This document shows positions 10,598-21,164 of a stretch of DNA of 35,789 nucleotides, piece by piece. Location: positions 687,449 through 723,237 of the forward strand of contig NW_006763294.1 of NCBI RefSeq assembly GCF_000218685.1, in the 5' to 3' direction. Position numbers and translations under genes: made by a program. The DNA comes from Serpula lacrymans var. lacrymans S7.9 (Eukaryota > Basidiomycota > Agaricomycetes > Boletales > Serpulaceae). Within the stretch, counting starts at the first letter, position 1. Each line of letters starts with the position of its first letter. The notes beneath the pieces were generated by a model. That model saw only the letters and a list, made by a program, of their open reading frames with translations. It had not been told where the DNA came from and did not search any database.

Positions 10598-11021
10598 ATG
10601 TTCGGAAAAGCCACTTTCATTTACTTCGTCGCTCTTTTCCTTGGCTATAGTGGGTGTTCCTATATATTCACCGGAAATTAATTAACATCTTCATTCTACA
10701 GTGACTCTCCTCGCTTCATCAAGTCCCGTACCATTTGTGCTCCCAAAGCAAGATATCTCAGCCTCCTACCAACATGACGGTATTATTGCTGTATGTTCTT
10801 CCCTCTTCACGTTTCAAAGTCCTACCTGAATGACTGCAATATAGCGTGAGCCTGAGCTCCCTATATTCGTAAAGCGCGAACGCTACTCTGTGCCCAATTA
10901 TGCGTACGAGAGTGCTCAAATTGATACTGAAGAGTCACGTGAAGTTAAAGCAGAGGATCTTGATAACGTGCCAAGAGAGGAAGACTTGGAGGAGAGAATA
11001 TGTCGTTTCGGCTGCATCTAA
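10598..11021 (+). CDS. Small secreted peptide precursor 1 with C-terminal ICRFGCI
   Basis: Exons 10598-10649, 10702-10790 and 10845-11021 (donors GTGGGT and GTATGT; acceptors CTACAG and ATATAG) give 105 residues. Residues 1 to about 25 form a signal peptide (MFGKATFIYFVALFLGY followed by MTLLASSSPVP). The mature part contains FVKRERYSV, with a KR pair that would suit a Kex2-type protease. It then becomes strongly acidic (EEDLEE) and ends R-ICRFGCI. The gene shares its start (MF-x-K), intron positions (phase 1 after codon 17, phase 0 before Arg-Glu) and last residues with the genes at 12118 and 16044, while the middle is unrelated in sequence. The terminus is not a CaaX box, because the cysteines are at -6 and -2. 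I know no family with this signature. A secreted, possibly disulfide-looped peptide is inferred. Confidence 0.8.
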
Positions 11022-11985
11022 TTGAGTGCAAACTACGTGAGCATTCTCCCCAAGTACTTATTCCAATTTGCTTAGCTTGGTGATCTCGCAGAATGCTTTC
11101 GCTCACCCTGGCTCTGACCCGTAATGTGTTAACGAATCGCACTAACGGCTCCGTGCTGTCCATTCATTCGTGTTAACTTGACGTAACGCCCGCTACGTTG
11201 TCCGCTCTTTATTTCGACCTTCATTCCGGTTCTCGGTAGACCAGCTTGGACCTAGACCGTTGAGGACACTACTCCTATTCCTTACTCTGTGCAATCCGCT
11301 TGCACTTGCGTACTTGATGCTCGCAGTGCTAGTTTATTGTTGACTGCTGATATACCTTTCGTCAGAACCGTCAATTTTCTTTACCAGTACCAACTTGAAG
11401 TCTCATCAATCTTCGTTCCATTATCAGAATCCAGATAATAATTAATTTCTGTCAAGATGGCAGAGATAGTTTCTGTAGCGCTATACGCCTCTGAATATAT
11501 ATCGTGAAACTATAATCTGCCAGCATCGAATATTTTGCTTTTTGAATGGCTACCCATAATGTTTTCTATAGTGAAGCTCGGGGAATTCGGACATAGCCGG
11601 CGGATGGAGATTTTCAAGTTTATGCCATATTTGGCAAGTCTTGTATTCAATTCGGGGAACTCCCCTTCGTCGTCAACCGATTTCCACTCGCATGTGCTCA
11701 CTTCCTTTTTCCGCTAGCACGCTACTTCTTCAAATCCCACATAAACTTAAATCCCTGGAAACATGTCGTAGCACATCAGATAGTTGGCAGCTTCGATAGC
11801 GCTGAAAACTAACGAGTTGAAAGGGAGTGCTTTCTTTGGACATGCTTTCTCGAGGTTTCTTACACCTTGGAGCACTGGTACCCTCTAACTCTGATATGAG
11901 GATGTCCACCACCGAGTACACGTTGGGCTGATAGTCTTGGATGATAAGCGGAACGTGTATACTGAATTCTGCTAGAGGAATAGCG
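11022..11985. other. Intergenic stretch between peptide genes 1 and 2
   Basis: 3' flank of peptide gene 1 and promoter of gene 2. Open frames on the minus strand at 11510-11701 and 11730-12068 have some protein character (for example SISELEG-like and LAKYGINLKISIRR stretches) but cannot be joined into a gene and overlap the gene 2 promoter. No repeat was recognised. Confidence 0.4.
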
Positions 11986-11993
11986 TATATAAG
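11986..11993 (+). promoter_or_regulatory. TATA box of peptide gene 2
   Basis: TATATAAG in TAGCGTATATAAGAG lies 132 bp upstream of the ATG at 12118. Confidence 0.55.
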
Positions 11994-12117
11994 AGAAGCA
12001 GGATGGTGCTGTGTTTCTCTCAAAGCACATATCACTCCTACAGTCTCATTGACATACACTGTACTCACCGGACAACGTGCATAAATTCCAATCCATCAAT
12101 ATCTAAAGCTTCTAAAC

Positions 12118-12402
12118 ATGTTCGCCAAAGCTATCTCCACCACTTACTTGATGGTCTTCGTCCTTGCTTGCTGTGCGCTTTTTCCTTTTACGTTCCCTTC
12201 TCAAAAATATTAAATCAGCTCTATCGCAGCCTGTCTATTGACATCTGCAAGTCCCTTACCCGAATCCAACAATAATGCAGTTGCTGTATGCCCTCCCTCT
12301 TCTCATGTTAGCCTGATCGCGATGCTGACTATATATGATACATAGCGCGAAAATATTGAAGTAGAAGTGGATGCCCGCGTCTGCCGCTTCGGATGCGACT
12401 GA
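12118..12402 (+). CDS. Small secreted peptide precursor 2 with C-terminal VCRFGCD
   Basis: Exons 12118-12172, 12230-12285 and 12346-12402 encode only 55 residues. The signal peptide (MFAKAISTTYLMVFVLAC and SCLLTSASP) takes up half of the precursor. A short linker, PESNNNAVA, follows, and the last exon codes RENIEVEVDAR then VCRFGCD. Introns fall at the same phases as in the paralogs: phase 1 inside the signal peptide (donor GTGCGC) and phase 0 just before Arg-Glu (donor GTATGC). This shortest member effectively defines what is conserved: signal peptide, acidic spacer, Arg, then [IV]CRFGC plus one residue. The final residue is Asp instead of Ile. It is so short that standard gene callers would probably miss it. 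Confidence 0.78.
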
Positions 12403-12703
12403 GTTTAAGAGGTCCTCATCCAGCTACCCTAGTAAGTCTGAACTTGTGTATTTGACATATTTCCTTTCTGACCGGCTTCAAACAAGTTGCCTTGATCTAT
12501 GTCGTGACCCCCTTTATCCTCTACTAATATCAGTAGTATCATCATCTACCTTTTCGTCGTATGTAGCCATCCCGACCTGTTAGACACTATCCTACCTTAC
12601 CTCATTCGCTTTCGTTACTTAAGTTGATTTATTTGCTTTGTTTTGGTACATTGGATACCAAGGTGTAATTTATAGTATCTCAGAATTACTCGTGATTTGA
12701 TTC

Positions 12704-14517
12704 TCATATCGCAGCATCAGCGGTGGCCTCATCCGCTCGACCACAATGAGCCCAGTAACCAGGTAATGTAGGGTGAGGCGTGAAGAGGTCGCCGGTTGCA
12801 TAAACTTCGACACTTCCCCTTTTGGTGTTGGTTACAACGGGGACATGGTAGGCATGAGGCTGAAGTGAAAATAGGCTACGGTCAGAATTCGACGAAGGGT
12901 ATACTATTAGAGAGAACGCGAACATGGACGATCAGCTCCGCGCTCCCTTTGTCATTGAATACACACTCAGTTTTCATGAGTTTAGACATGCGGATATACT
13001 GCCAGTCCTGAGAAGAAACCTCTGCGAAACGAGTTCGGAGACGAATTTAGAGAGAAAATAATTACTACATACTTGGTAAGACAGCGCTGACAATACCGAT
13101 ATCTGCGCTGCATGACGAAAGTCAGGGACTACCAGTAGGATCAACAAGATCTTCACTTGCCAGCCGAAAATTTTGAACAGAGAAACGCCAGTTTTACTTA
13201 ACTCATGCCAATTTCTTGAATTCTTGATTTAAAGAACCACCGAAAAGCTGCCGGGTCGCGTTATACATACAAGTCTTCATATTGACACCAAACTCACCAC
13301 GCCCTGTTTCTTAGAGAGCCGGTTGACATAGCCTTTGTTCTCGTGCCATGCCTCGTATACTTCTTAAGTAATCGGTCTATCATGCCAGTTGTGACTGTCC
13401 TCACCTCCAAATAACTAGGATCACAAAAGATGATATCGCTTTGAGCATCCACAGCGTGTATGAAGATATTGTCTAGCGTGGGTTCAATCGCAGGTGTCTT
13501 TGGCTCATACACTGTCATAATTACGCCCGTCGAGAGCTTGGTATGAAGTTATCGAATCATTACTTCGACGACACAATGAGAAAGTAGAGGTGTACCTGTA
13601 GCAATGACTGGAACATGCATAATGTATGGAACAGCGACCTGCCAGGAGACGCGGCCCACTGTAAGAGATGCAAATGAGTCTCGAAGATTGGTTTGGGATA
13701 CGATATGGAAGCTGATATGTGTAAGTGATGGTCACACTAAGCAGAATCATAGTATCTCCCAAAGAAAGGCTCACCAGACGATTGGAGTGTGAAAGCACTA
13801 GTTTCCAAGGATGATTTTACCGCCTGAGATGATTTTACCGCCTGACGTGGCAAATCATCGTCTACATCTTCGTTGATACCAATGTATAGCTTGTCGACAG
13901 AGGGCACTTACGTGCAAATGAGGCAAATGGTCTCCACTGCGCCGAAGCAACTCTGTAGCAGCAGCTGCAAGGTCATGAAATTCCCTTTCAGCTCCAACCA
14001 TTATATCCGTGACTTGGGCGACACGAATGAGATGTGCAACTGTTTCGAGAAATTTTCGTGGAGACATTGGGAAAGCTGTGTCCCACATACGCTATCCCCA
14101 TAACAGCTGCATAATACGATAGTGTCTGCTCATATCACGTTTGCATGTTGAATGCCAGTCCCCGCATATATTGAAGAGACGTACCAGCCGTAGATAAGAT
14201 AGCTATCACTGGAATACGAGGTGATGACATGGTGTTTACTGCCTCGATACATGAAAGGGTTATTTTACCAGCCTTGCGTATAGCACCGACATAGCACCGA
14301 CAACGAGTGGCCACAGTACGATGCTAGTAGTACGGTCTGCAGCGTACGGGAAGACGGAAACATGATGATTCGGGGAGTGGTCATAATACCAATCCAACAT
14401 GTCTGTAATAGTGAGAGAACCGCCTAAGGCCGGGAGTTTGAACGACTCGCTATCCAGAGCCTGCGTCTCCGGCAGTTCAGGAAAAGGAAAGATCACATAG
14501 TCGGGGACGTCCAGCAT
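12704..14517 (-). pseudogene. Broken adenylation domain of an NRPS-like adenylate-forming reductase
   Basis: Minus-strand blocks follow the order of a basidiomycete NRPS-like adenylation domain. At 14517-14260 are MLDVPDYVIFPFPELPETQ and DRTTSIVLWPLVVGAM. Next come PVIAILSTA, TLSYYAAVMGIAYVG and, in another frame, AFPMSPRKFLETVAHL (to about 13905). At about 13650 is YIMHVPVIATG, at 13518-13294 TLDNIFIHAVDAQSDIIFCD, and at 12925-12704 EVYATGDLFTPHPTLPGYW then GRADE. The frame changes inside AYVG/AFPMSP and near an 11-bp duplication at about 14271-14293, and no splice choice repairs them. The P-loop region and everything after GRADE (rest of the A domain, carrier and reductase domains) are absent. 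The family normally activates an acid as its adenylate for loading and reduction. This copy should be inactive. Confidence 0.7.
13810..13845. repeat. 18-bp perfect tandem duplication
   Basis: GATGATTTTACCGCCTGA occurs twice without a gap, inside the adenylation-domain pseudogene, in what would be an intron. Confidence 0.8.
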
Positions 14518-15879
14518 GGTGGGAATAGTTTGAAAGGGAAAGGCAGTTCTGACCTACTGTCGTAGGTCAGGCTAGACATTTATATACTGTGTTCTCAAGT
14601 ATTGACGCTGAATCAGGCCGATTGAATGAAATCATCAGATGCATAGGGCGTAGCCAGGACTAGAAGGGTTGTTGCTACTCACACCAATGGGATGGAATCT
14701 CAACATAGTGTTTAGATGAAGGCACAATAATCGTGATGGACTCTGTAGGAGCTTAGCATTGCGTATGATATACGACGACCTTGCCTCGAGAAGTTGTGTT
14801 CCTTGTACTGACAAAGTACTGGAGCGTAGATGAGTGTAAAAATCGCATGTAGGCGCTAGACTTTGGGCCGTGCATTCAAACGCCGTTGAGTAGGTAGGTA
14901 GCAGGAACAGGCTTGTCACGTCCATATGCTCTGGCACCATGGTCGAGCAGAAATGGGATACGACTTCTTCGTTCTTGTCCTGGAGATGATCAGTCACTGA
15001 CTCAGCACTGTCCATTGGAAATGAATTCAGGAACAGCATGAATGTATAGTTTCATGCTACTCCTGGACACAAATCCACGAACTTGAACGTCAGAGGTTAC
15101 ACCGTGGTACACTGATGAGAGGCCACCTGAACAAGTGGAGCAATTGAGAACGTTGCTCGACAAGAAAATGTATCAGCGATATCATCTCTTTGAGCAAACA
15201 TACGCGGAAGTGGAACATGGAGAGAGAGGAAAAGGGAGGTGAGGCGTGAATGTGAACGTGGACACTGTATATCTAAAACACGAAATAAAAGCTGAGTGAG
15301 TGGGAGGTACAGCCTGTGAGAAGATATTTTGCACACATTATGGTAAACCTTCTGCTCGAACTTCCTACAAGTTAGATGTGATTGAATATGCTAAGAAAAA
15401 CTTATGATGGTACCACGCACCTGTGAGAAATATTGAAAATCAAGCCAGTCTTGAGATGCGGGAACATTCGCGGCAGTGAGCACCGGAAAGTGCATTATAC
15501 TTTCTATCACACAAGTTGCCAGTGCAAGATGGAGAACAGAATCAAGATGCGATAGGCCGTCCGGCGGTAACACAGCGTAGCGACCTTATTCCCAAAAAGG
15601 CAGGTGTGTATTCTTCACTCCTCCGCTTACACCGCGATACAAGGGGAAAGCCAAATCAAGCCAAAACTGCCGGTTCAAGCACTTCGCGGGGCTGGCTAGT
15701 TTACTTGATAAACAGGGCCAGAAGGCAGAGAGACAAACGCCAGCCCAAATGCGGTCGTCCAAGGTAGTGCCCAAATCTGGACGTTTCTTTGCTGGTCTTA
15801 CCGCTTTCAGTAGGTTCAAACGCTCGCATAGCTCAATTTACTGATGCGAGTAAACGTGCACAACGATGGGGCAGGCTGA
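14518..15879. other. Minus-strand coding-like fragments, unassigned
   Basis: Open minus-strand segments at 14635-15039 (contains MDSAESVTDHLQDKNEEVVS), 15097-15336 (contains RMFAQRDDIADTFSCRATFS), 15391-15573 (contains LPPDGLSHLDSVLHLALAT) and 15586-15819 look like protein remnants. They follow one another on one strand upstream of the adenylation pseudogene. I could not join them in frame or recognise a family. They may be a second decayed gene or exons whose splice sites have drifted. Confidence 0.35.
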
Positions 15880-15885
15880 TATAAA
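15880..15885 (+). promoter_or_regulatory. TATA box of peptide gene 3
   Basis: TATAAA in GCTGATATAAAGAC lies 164 bp upstream of the ATG at 16044. Confidence 0.6.
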
Positions 15886-16043
15886 GACTAGGTTGCGACA
15901 GGAGTGACTCAACAGCTTTTGTGCTTATTGTTCTAAACCTCGGTTCCAGTCTCTTTCTATCGAGTATCTTTAGGACTTCCTCTTCGACCTCTTCTCCACA
16001 TAACCTTTTTCGATCACACTCGATCATTATATCGACTCCAAAA

Positions 16044-16454
16044 ATGTTCGCCAAATTCACCATCGTCTACTTGATCGCTCTCTTGGTTGCATTCAGTACG
16101 TCCTTCTCTATCTTACCTGCCATGCAGCAGCAGCTTACCTATGTATCCTCTGTTCAGTGACTGTCTGCGCCTCTGCATCCCCGATCCCTAACCAGGAATC
16201 AGCACCTGCTGTCCGCTACATCAACATATTCCATGATGTTTCCAATAATGTGGAAATTGTTACCGTATGTTTTCCCATCACTCGTTATTTACTTTGTTTC
16301 AGCTGCTCATCTGTTTTTTTTTCAGCGGGAAGAAAACTCCGAGTCTATCTCAGAACCAGAGTCTGAATCTATTGCGGAGCGCGAGCCACCCGTCGAGGCT
16401 GATGTCGAAATAGAAGATATCGACGAGCGTATTTGCCGCTTCGGATGCATCTGA
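16044..16454 (+). CDS. Small secreted peptide precursor 3 with C-terminal ICRFGCI
   Basis: Exons 16044-16095, 16158-16264 and 16326-16454 (donors GTACGT and GTATGT; acceptors GTTCAG and TTTCAG after a long T run) encode 95 residues. The signal peptide is MFAKFTIVYLIALLVAF followed by MTVCASASP. The linker holds RYINIFHDVSNNVEIV. The last exon starts Arg-Glu, runs through a very acidic region with repeated SES/EPE motifs and ends DIDER-ICRFGCI. The first intron splits a Met codon exactly as in gene 1, and the second is phase 0 as in all three. No dibasic site is present, so release of the C-terminal peptide, if it happens, would rely on the single conserved Arg. The order of divergence cannot be judged by eye. 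Confidence 0.8.
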
Positions 16455-18377
16455 GCAATCCACCCCCTCACACTCCTCTTGCGCGCCCCTCCCATCAAAT
16501 ATCTATCTACCACGCGATCCCCCACGCAGCTCGCTAATTTATCACGTCTTTCGTATTCTCTTGGATATCTTGATTACCAACTAACCTCCAACGTGCGACA
16601 TCCACTCCCTCTCGCCTGATCCAGCTTGATGCGAGGATCTCATTCCGAAGTCACCATCTTGTCTCATCAACTTTTACCGTGTATTATTCCGGATTTCTCT
16701 TTGTATCGAGTGTTACTAGAGTGTGCTTGTATTGTTATTACTATCATTGGGCCTCAGTAGATTGTTTGTATCATATAGTCGTCGACTCTTACACCTTTTC
16801 GGATTCTGTGATACCTAGCTAGTAATATGCATCGCTACTAGGTAGACTCTGAAAAAAAAAATACATATCGCCTGTGCTTTATTGTAAGTGAACATCCACT
16901 CATTGCTTATAGTGTTATAAGACGTGGGTATAGCAGATCCGTTTACTGGAGGGTCTGACTGAGTATAACCAAAGCTGCAATTGGCGGAAATACTACAGTA
17001 AGTACTTCGCCTAAAAAGTAAACTTCACTATGGTAAAATAGGAAGTCGGTGAACCGACACAAAAATGACACCTCTATCACGCACAAGACTGTCCCATCAT
17101 TCGCTACGCAGATACATTAGTGAAACTGGCAACAAACCATTTACATTTGACTTACCCAGTATTTGTTCTACCTCCAAAGGACCTCAACGGACCACCATAT
17201 TTGAAAAAGTTACCGGGAACTTGAATAAGCTCGAGCTTTGACCAGTAAACCGACAACCACATATAAGAAGCCATGCTTCAGTGACTGTAAGGATGTGAAG
17301 GTAAAACGGAGCATCTCGACGATGAGCCAATAGGCCACCCACCTGAGTAGTACTTCAAGATAACTTGAACTACAGAAAAGTGGAGTAAGTCATGCAACAT
17401 CTACCCGGACAATGACGTGCGTATGAACACGTCGTTGTCCGAGTGGATGAAGCTGGCTTAAAACCAGACAAATCCGAAGTGCCAATGAAATGAAAATAAA
17501 AGCAAGACTTCAACTTTTACTAAAAGTCTGAGACGGAATGAACGGTGTAACGGGGAATATGCAAATTTAGGACTCTGGAATTGAGGGTTTTATATAGTGT
17601 GCAAGCACGCCATCCTGTACGCAATTGCTGAAAACCATGGCGAACGTCCAAGTTGCCGCAATCGATCGCTAACACTTCGCTAACTTGATGTAGAAGCACT
17701 TTACTCAAAACTCGGAGCGCCACCGACGTTATGCGTCAAAAGGTCGTCCCGCGCCGCCATTTTTCTTTTTTTCTTTTGGCGCGCACACTTCAGATTCTGC
17801 TTGGTAATTGGGGTTTCAATTAACCACACTGTAAGTACCTTCACAGTGATGCGATAAGTCAGTCGCGTTGGGAGACATGAAGGTTGTATACTTTGACTTA
17901 TCGGGGACATGTTCATTCCAACCTATGTTTCTGAAAAATCTCCAATATTTTTAGGCCACTTTTATGTTGCTGGAAGACAAGCTACACTGTTTAGCGTTCA
18001 GTTATACTAACCCATTTAGGTTTTCTCAAGTGTATAATATAAGTAGTAATATCCCACGGGTTCTATTATTAAGCAGAATCCTAAGTGTTCATTAAAAAAA
18101 TTATCGATACGCTATCAATGCGTCCGCAGAAGTTTGTCCGTCGATCTTCGACTCTATCCCCGGAGGACAGTCAGAAATCACATGGAAAGTGGTAGCTACG
18201 CACGGAACACCCAATATTAGCTTTCCAATTCTATAACAAACAGAAATGAGCCAGTACATCTAGTATTAATCTAATAGTGAGAAACAAGCTCCCGAGATTC
18301 AAAACGTCTACAACATGAATGCATATCTAATCTAAAGGAAAATAGAGAAAAGAAGAGAAAAGGCAAAGACATGACTC
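16455..18377. other. Long intergenic stretch
   Basis: 3' flank of peptide gene 3, then AT-rich DNA with scattered stops in all frames. The only structure I see is the hairpin at 17403-17444 and the short GTCGGTGAACCGAC inverted repeat at 17045-17058. Confidence 0.45.
17403..17444. other. Long stem hairpin
   Basis: CGGACAATGACGTG (17406-17419) pairs with CACGTCGTTGTCCG (17428-17441) across an 8-nt loop. All 14 positions pair if one G:U is allowed in the RNA, and two more outer pairs follow beyond a single mismatch. It is not beside any gene end I can identify. Confidence 0.7.
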
Positions 18378-19514
18378 TCAAAGCTTACGGCCACTTCCAG
18401 ACCTCATGACACGTTGCCACCAATCTCCGGGACCACTGGCACTGGCAATAATCTCGTTACCCTCCCATTCCTTCGCCCAAGCTCCATAGGTGCCCTCCAT
18501 CACCCAAACTCTGCTGTCTTCATCCCTAATTTGCTTTATCTCACTCCAGATTTCGCTATCGCGCACCCCTACACCAAGGACATATTGTTCATTCTCGTCA
18601 CTCGCCTTGGCGCGGAATGGGAATACGACAACAACTAGCATACGCAAGTCGCGTGAGCATGCCAGCATTGCACGCACAGCGGAGAGAAAACATAGATCGT
18701 TGTCTGCATTAGCATGTGCCCGTCGTGCTAAAGCAGCATGGGTTAGGTTTGGGAAGAGTGAGACGAGCGTATGCGGGGTGTGCCACATCAGCGACGGCTC
18801 ACAGATTCGTAAGCGAGTGATATGGGTGAATATGGGCAATGAGACAACAGAAGACGAAGTTGGGGCTGGAGAAGAGGCGCGCGAAGGGAAAGGTGTGTTG
18901 GGAGGGGTAGGACGCCATTGAGGTAAGGCGGGGAGCTGCGATCCCGCATCTTTGGGTTGCGTGAGGTCCGCGTACGAGCTTATAACCAACTCGGTTGGGC
19001 TCGGAGACGTGGAAGCAATTGGAAGGGAGCGAGGAAGGGAGCCGACTTCACAGATAGATGTAGCTAACCCGACAGGCAATACGATGGTCTGAACACCACT
19101 GCAAAGTTCAATGATACGTGCAATCTGGTGAACAAGGGGGCCCCTCCCAGGAAGGTAGGTGGTAAGGGTTATAGCAAGACGCTTGACAGTGGTTTGGAGG
19201 AATGCAGATGTAATGTTTGAAGGAGCGCGGATAACAGGCCGGCGATGTCCCGGTGGTACAGTACGAACACTGAAAGCATTGACGTCGATAGACATCACGG
19301 TGCGGAGGAAAAGGAACACCGCGTGCAGAGTTGCGAGTACGACGGTGCGATAGAGTATGACATTAGTGTGTGCAAGGATGCATCTTGAAGTGAGCGCTAG
19401 GTTGGCGAGTGCGCTTCTGTCACTAAGTAGAGCAAGCTCAGAGATATTGAGGATGAGCTCCGTAGGAAGAGTAACCAGGCCTGGAGGACGTGCCAATTTT
19501 GAGCTTACAGCCAT
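18378..19514 (-). CDS. F-box protein, intronless
   Basis: A single open frame of 378 codons. Residues about 14-60 form an F-box: TLPTELILNISELALL, then LANLALTSRCILAHTNVILY, the usual L-P-x-E-[LI] start followed by the hydrophobic core. F-box proteins link substrates to SCF ubiquitin ligases through Skp1. The remainder has weak leucine-rich stretches (FTHITRLRICEPSLMW, FPNLTHAALARR) and a Ser/Thr/Pro-rich insertion near residues 200-220, typical of the large, fast-evolving mushroom F-box families. Absence of introns contrasts with the other genes in the window and often marks duplicated members. The start is the first ATG of the frame and places the F-box near the N-terminus as expected. Confidence 0.8.
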   Translation of the reverse strand: MAVSSKLARPPGLVTLPTELILNISELALLSDRSALANLALTSRCILAHTNVILYRTVVLATLHAVFLFLRTVMSIDVNAFSVRTVPPGHRRPVIRAPSNITSAFLQTTVKRLAITLTTYLPGRGPLVHQIARIIELCSGVQTIVLPVGLATSICEVGSLPRSLPIASTSPSPTELVISSYADLTQPKDAGSQLPALPQWRPTPPNTPFPSRASSPAPTSSSVVSLPIFTHITRLRICEPSLMWHTPHTLVSLFPNLTHAALARRAHANADNDLCFLSAVRAMLACSRDLRMLVVVVFPFRAKASDENEQYVLGVGVRDSEIWSEIKQIRDEDSRVWVMEGTYGAWAKEWEGNEIIASASGPGDWWQRVMRSGSGRKL

Positions 19515-21164
19515 ATGCGAGGAATTAGAGTAACGGATGTAAGGTAAATGGGCGTAAATTGTGTCAGCAAGAACGACGGTATGTGCGTATTCAAGCCAAG
19601 TTGAATATTCGGAAACGATGGCGCTTTAGTAGCGTCGTATTGTATGATTGTCGCGCGACCTCAGAGACGTCGCCAACAAAAAAATTGCGGTTGGTATGAT
19701 GGTTTGGCTGAAAGATTACTCGGGTTACACTGCCAGTGGTACGCCGTAGTGGTCGGAGTCGGGTTGTAATCCTATAGTAATAAAAATATAAGGATACTTA
19801 TAGGTTTCCTCAGAGATTATGGACCCTACCGTTGATGTATGGACGGGAAGATGTTGAAGATAAGGAGCATCAACTAAGGCGAGTGGAGGTTCATGATATG
19901 ATATCCGTGACGGCTGTCCGAGCGAGTCCGTATAATCGGTTAAGAAATTTCAGTGATAAAAGACGTGATTGGCAGGCCAAAGCCGAAAGCCATTGTCATG
20001 ACGCGGCGCTTGAATTACCCCAGTCGGACATTCATTTGAGTCTACTTTTATCCGCGAGTGCAAGTGCCACTTGACGTTTCTACTTGCTTGTGTTATCGAT
20101 ATTGATTCACTTTCACTAACATTTAACTTCCTACAACTTCCTATAAATTGAGTTTTCTTGCTGAGTACCGTGTCTGTATCTGTCCCACCAGCAGTACCAG
20201 TACTTGTGATAATGTGATCCTATCACAAGTTCTGACAGGTAACATCGCTCTGCAGCTTTTAGCAGATCGAGTCTGACTCGAAGGCATTAAAGCGCCAGAA
20301 GCTATCTGCAGTCACCGTTGACCAACGGGTATACTTATCTGCCATAGTCGATCTAGTTTGCTCAACCGTAAGTATTCCCCGTCTATCAGCAGAAATCAGA
20401 AGACTGATCAATTAAAGATCCAGATGCAGGAAACCATTGCAGAGGATACACACGCTTTATCCTTCATGGCAGACAGGGATGTAGCTAGCTACCAAAATCA
20501 ATGCTCATGTTTGCGACGCTGTGATAGCGAACAAGGAGTCGCTGCATTCCGATCTCCACTTCAATTTTTGGCAGCTGAGGCGTGCCCTGCAGTCGTTTAG
20601 TTTCTATCAAAGCATATCACACGAAAAATGGGAACGGTTTGCTGTTCTAGGCAAAAATGCGAAATTGCTAGAAAACATTTTGAGCAACCATAACAGATCT
20701 AGATGACCCGACTACAGCCATGATTGCCCATGTCGTCAGTGACTTCATTCCAGCTGAATATTGCTCCAAGTGCGGGGGGGTCAAGTTGATGAAGAGATAA
20801 GTCCTAACAGTGCATGATTCTCGGCTGCTTGCGATATAGCACTTTCCAAAACACTAGTTTTAAACGCGTCGGGAGTGTTATATCCTGCGATGATCCTCTC
20901 ATCATGATGTGTACGTTACGTAGGAGTGGTTACTCATGAATATGAATCTATTATCTATTTGGGCTAACACCCCATGCACGACGTCCAGTTTGCCAGCAAT
21001 AGCTAATATGACATTTTCAACAACGAACTGGTGGGCATATATTTATGCCTGCTTCTTCATAAATAGCCACAGTCATAGATATCCTATAAACTATATAAAC
21101 CCTTGAAAACATAAAAATCATTTGACCACGATCATGATAGGCTCTACCCCAACAGATATATCGT
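19515..21164. other. Long intergenic stretch
   Basis: Upstream of the F-box gene and downstream of the deacetylase gene. Open frames here (for example 19832-20074 and 20358-20600) lack family features. A 10-bp perfect inverted repeat with a 9-nt loop (ACTTGTGATA / TATCACAAGT) lies at 20202-20230. Nothing else was recognised. Confidence 0.45.

Noticed and set aside
10598..16454. Mating pheromone precursors
   Set aside because: Basidiomycete pheromone precursors end in a CaaX box and lack a signal peptide. Here the cysteines are at -6 and -2 and a hydrophobic signal peptide is present.
18414..18921. Plus-strand genes opposite the F-box gene
   Set aside because: They are shadows of the 378-codon F-box frame, which has an unambiguous F-box motif.
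20202..20230. Hairpin ACTTGTGATA/TATCACAAGT as a terminator or RNA gene
   Set aside because: Ten base pairs with a 9-nt loop are expected occasionally by chance in 35 kb, and eukaryotic polymerase II does not use such terminators.
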